This document shows positions 13,141 to 14,647 of a stretch of 14,647 bases of DNA, in pieces (the stretch's first letter is position 1; each line of letters starts with the position of its first letter). The notes beneath the pieces were generated by a model. The model saw only the letters and a list, made by a program, of their open reading frames with translations. It did no database searches and was not told the origin of the DNA. Source of the DNA: an uncultured Collinsella sp. GTDB lineage: Bacteria > Actinomycetota > Coriobacteriia > Coriobacteriales > Coriobacteriaceae. The position numbers were made by a program, and so were the translations under genes. The stretch is from contig UQTR01000054.1 in NCBI GenBank assembly GCA_900544065.1, forward strand, positions 1 to 14,647, in the 5' to 3' direction.

Positions 13141-13704
13141 TTAGTCGATAGCGCCGATGCGGTTGAGCGGCCAGTAGCGAACGAGTGCCACGGCCATTAA
13201 ATCGGAGCGGTCGACCGGCCCAAAATAGCGGGAGTCGGCTGAGTTCTCTCGGTTGTCGCCCATCACCCACACGCACCCGTCGGGAACGGTGTAGGGATAG
13301 CTCACCTGGGCGCCGGGCGCTTGGACCGAAAGCGGCCAGCTCATGCCCGCCGTATAGTCCTCGTCGAGTGCTTGGCCGTCAACGACCACCTTGCCGTCCT
13401 GCAGGTCGACCGTCTGGCCGGCCGTGGCGATAACGCGCTTGACAAGAACATCATGCTCGGAGGTGCCATCGGGGTTGTGAAACACCACGATATCGCCCTG
13501 CTTGACGGGCTGACCGAGCTCGAGGCTCACCTTTTGCGCCAGGATCTGGTCGCCAATCTCGATTGTGTCCTCCATAGAGCCGGTGGGCACCACAAAGGGC
13601 TCGACCACAAACGAGCGAATCAAGAAGGTGGCGACCAGTGCGATCGCGATGACCGCGATCCACTCAAAAGCGCCCCTCAACGCGGAATGCTGCGATGGAA
13701 CCAT
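13141..13704 (-). CDS. lepB: Type I signal peptidase
   Basis: This membrane serine protease removes signal peptides from exported proteins. The 187-aa product is of the short Gram-positive type. One N-terminal transmembrane helix (about 15-29, WIAVIAIALVATFLI) anchors it, with the catalytic domain outside. The nucleophile is S43 in VVPTGSMEDT, the general base is K89 in VLVKRVIA, and the box E motif MGDNRENSADSRYFGPV lies near the C-terminus. Only one membrane segment is seen. The ATG at 13704 starts 2 nt after the trmD stop with GAGGAG 5 nt upstream, which rules out the longer frame opening that runs back inside trmD. It is cotranscribed with rimM-trmD. Confidence 0.96.
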   Translation of the reverse strand: MVPSQHSALRGAFEWIAVIAIALVATFLIRSFVVEPFVVPTGSMEDTIEIGDQILAQKVSLELGQPVKQGDIVVFHNPDGTSEHDVLVKRVIATAGQTVDLQDGKVVVDGQALDEDYTAGMSWPLSVQAPGAQVSYPYTVPDGCVWVMGDNRENSADSRYFGPVDRSDLMAVALVRYWPLNRIGAID

Positions 13705-13706
13705 TC

Positions 13707-14465
13707 TCACTCCTCGCTCTGCGAATACGAAGCGTCCAAAATCTCCTGCGCGTAAGCGCGCTCCTCGGGCGTGAGCCGCGCCGTCTCGATCAGGTCGGGA
13801 CGCCAGCGGCAGGTGCGCTCGATGGCGTTCTTGCGGCGCCAAGCGTCAACTTTTGCGTGATCGCCACTCACGAGCACAGGAGGCACGCCCTCGCCGTTGA
13901 ACTCGGCGGGACGGGTGTACTGCGCGTACTCGAGCAGGCCTCCGTCCTCGGCGGTCGAGAACGACTCGTCCACGTTGCTCATCTCGTCGCCCAGGGCACC
14001 GGGGATGAGGCGTACGACGGCATCGGCAACGACCATGGCGGGTAGCTCGCCACCCGTAAGCACATAGTCGCCAATCGACAGACGCTCGTCGGCATACGCA
14101 TACGCGCGCTCGTCGACGCCCTCGTAACGGCTGCACACAAACAGCAGGCGCTCACTTTTGAGCAGGCGCTCGGCCACATGCTGCGTAAAAGGCTCGCCAC
14201 AGGGGGTAAAGAACACCACAGTGGGCTTGGGACCCTCTGCGCTAATGGCTTCGATGGCCTCTGCGATAGGCTCGACCTTCATGAGCATGCCCTGCCCGCC
14301 GCCGTACGGCTCGTCATCGACGGTACGATGGCGGTCGTGCGTCCAGTCGCGCAGGTTATACGCCTTAAAATCAAAAAGGCCGGCCTTGCGGGCGCGGCCC
14401 AAGATCGATGTGGACATGACGGGCTCGAACATCTCGGGAAAGACCGAAAGGGTCTCGATCAGCAT
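13707..14465 (-). CDS. trmD: tRNA (guanine37-N1)-methyltransferase
   Basis: TrmD methylates G37 next to the anticodon with SAM and prevents +1 frameshifting. The 252-aa product has the trefoil-knot SPOUT fold markers: EPYGGGQGM (52-60), VCSRYEGVDER (110-120), SIGDYVLTGGELPAM (130-144), RLIPGALG (152-159) and QYTRPAEFNG (182-191). A C-terminal domain follows (SGDHAKVDAWRRK). R152 corresponds to the catalytic Arg154 of E. coli and H. influenzae TrmD. The catalytic Asp169 position (EDSF in E. coli) is Glu167 here, in VDESF, with Asp166 beside it. A few extra residues (about AEDG) lie between SFST and GLLEY. GGGAGG stands 5 nt before the ATG. The gene is 10 nt from rimM. Confidence 0.96.
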   Translation of the reverse strand: MLIETLSVFPEMFEPVMSTSILGRARKAGLFDFKAYNLRDWTHDRHRTVDDEPYGGGQGMLMKVEPIAEAIEAISAEGPKPTVVFFTPCGEPFTQHVAERLLKSERLLFVCSRYEGVDERAYAYADERLSIGDYVLTGGELPAMVVADAVVRLIPGALGDEMSNVDESFSTAEDGGLLEYAQYTRPAEFNGEGVPPVLVSGDHAKVDAWRRKNAIERTCRWRPDLIETARLTPEERAYAQEILDASYSQSEE

Positions 14466-14475
14466 GTTGTCCTCC

Positions 14476-14647
14476 CTACTTGTCCATATCGATCAGGCCG
14501 TCCATAACGTGGACGGAAATTGTTCCTGTGTCGGGAAGATCGAGCACAACCTGCCCGATCACGGGAATCAGCACCTCGCCGTACCGATCGCCCTCGACAA
14601 CCCAAACATCGTTAGCGGGCGTCGACATGATCTCGACAATCGTGCCG
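14476..14647 (-). CDS. rimM: Ribosome maturation factor RimM, C-terminal part (cut by window end)
   Basis: Fifty-six residues plus stop are present. They form the PRC-barrel end of RimM: GTIVEIMSTPANDVWVVEG, then EVLIPVIGQVVLDL and the terminal DGLIDMDK. RimM assists maturation of the 30S head. The N-terminal RimM domain, roughly 110 residues, lies outside the window. The stop is 10 nt before trmD, the classic rimM-trmD arrangement, and rpsP is expected further upstream. Confidence 0.9.
   Translation of the reverse strand, partial: GTIVEIMSTPANDVWVVEGDRYGEVLIPVIGQVVLDLPDTGTISVHVMDGLIDMDK

Noticed and set aside
13705..13842. Longer N-terminus for LepB
   Set aside because: It reads through the end of trmD in another frame; the ATG at 13704 has a strong Shine-Dalgarno and places the membrane helix at the normal position.
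48..14647. Mobile element, CRISPR, toxin-antitoxin or defence system
   Set aside because: Apart from chromosomal XerC no transposase or phage-type integrase is seen, nor any spaced repeat array or small paired genes; every coding stretch is explained by housekeeping families.

Overview
The window is a compact, about 60% GC housekeeping stretch from what looks like a Gram-positive gut Coriobacteriia genome, most likely Collinsella or a close relative. This is an inference from the high GC, the two-subunit glycyl-tRNA synthetase, the folate-dependent TrmFO beside XerC, and a PPi-linked pyruvate phosphate dikinase. It could not be confirmed without a search. Every supported gene lies on the minus strand, so transcription runs from high to low coordinates. 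Bases 1-47 are not genomic: they are Illumina Nextera adapter with part of the P7 end and an i7 index, so base 48 is the physical end of an assembled contig.

In transcription order: the 3' part of rimM (cut by the window edge), trmD, lepB, glyQ, glyS and a PPDK/PEP-synthase regulatory kinase-phosphorylase (DUF299 family) are packed with gaps of 2-59 nt and probably form one or two operons. A 326-nt intergenic region follows. It holds a perfect 13-bp inverted repeat, a degenerate 28-nt tandem repeat that includes the stop codon of the regulator gene, and helically spaced GGTAAA boxes upstream of a candidate -10 of ppdK. Next come ppdK with a terminator-like hairpin, rplS with its own promoter, leader hairpin and terminator, rnhB with a terminator, and then an overlapping run yraN-comM-dprA-trmFO-xerC (the last one truncated).

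Functionally the window combines translation and tRNA maturation (rimM, trmD, trmFO, glyQS, rplS), protein export (lepB), DNA uptake and processing (comM, dprA, xerC, rnhB, yraN) and one carbon-metabolism unit: PPDK interconverts pyruvate and PEP, and the adjacent regulator is expected to switch it by phosphorylating the Thr two residues before the catalytic His. The classic bacterial block rimM-trmD-rplS-lepB-rnhB-yraN-comM-dprA is recognisable but is split by a glyQS-regulator-ppdK block.

No mobile element, CRISPR array, tRNA, rRNA or defence system was seen. The items most worth a second look are the intergenic repeats at 9098-9163, the phased boxes at 8956-9003, a Glu at the catalytic Asp position of TrmD, and the apparent absence of a normal start codon for xerC.
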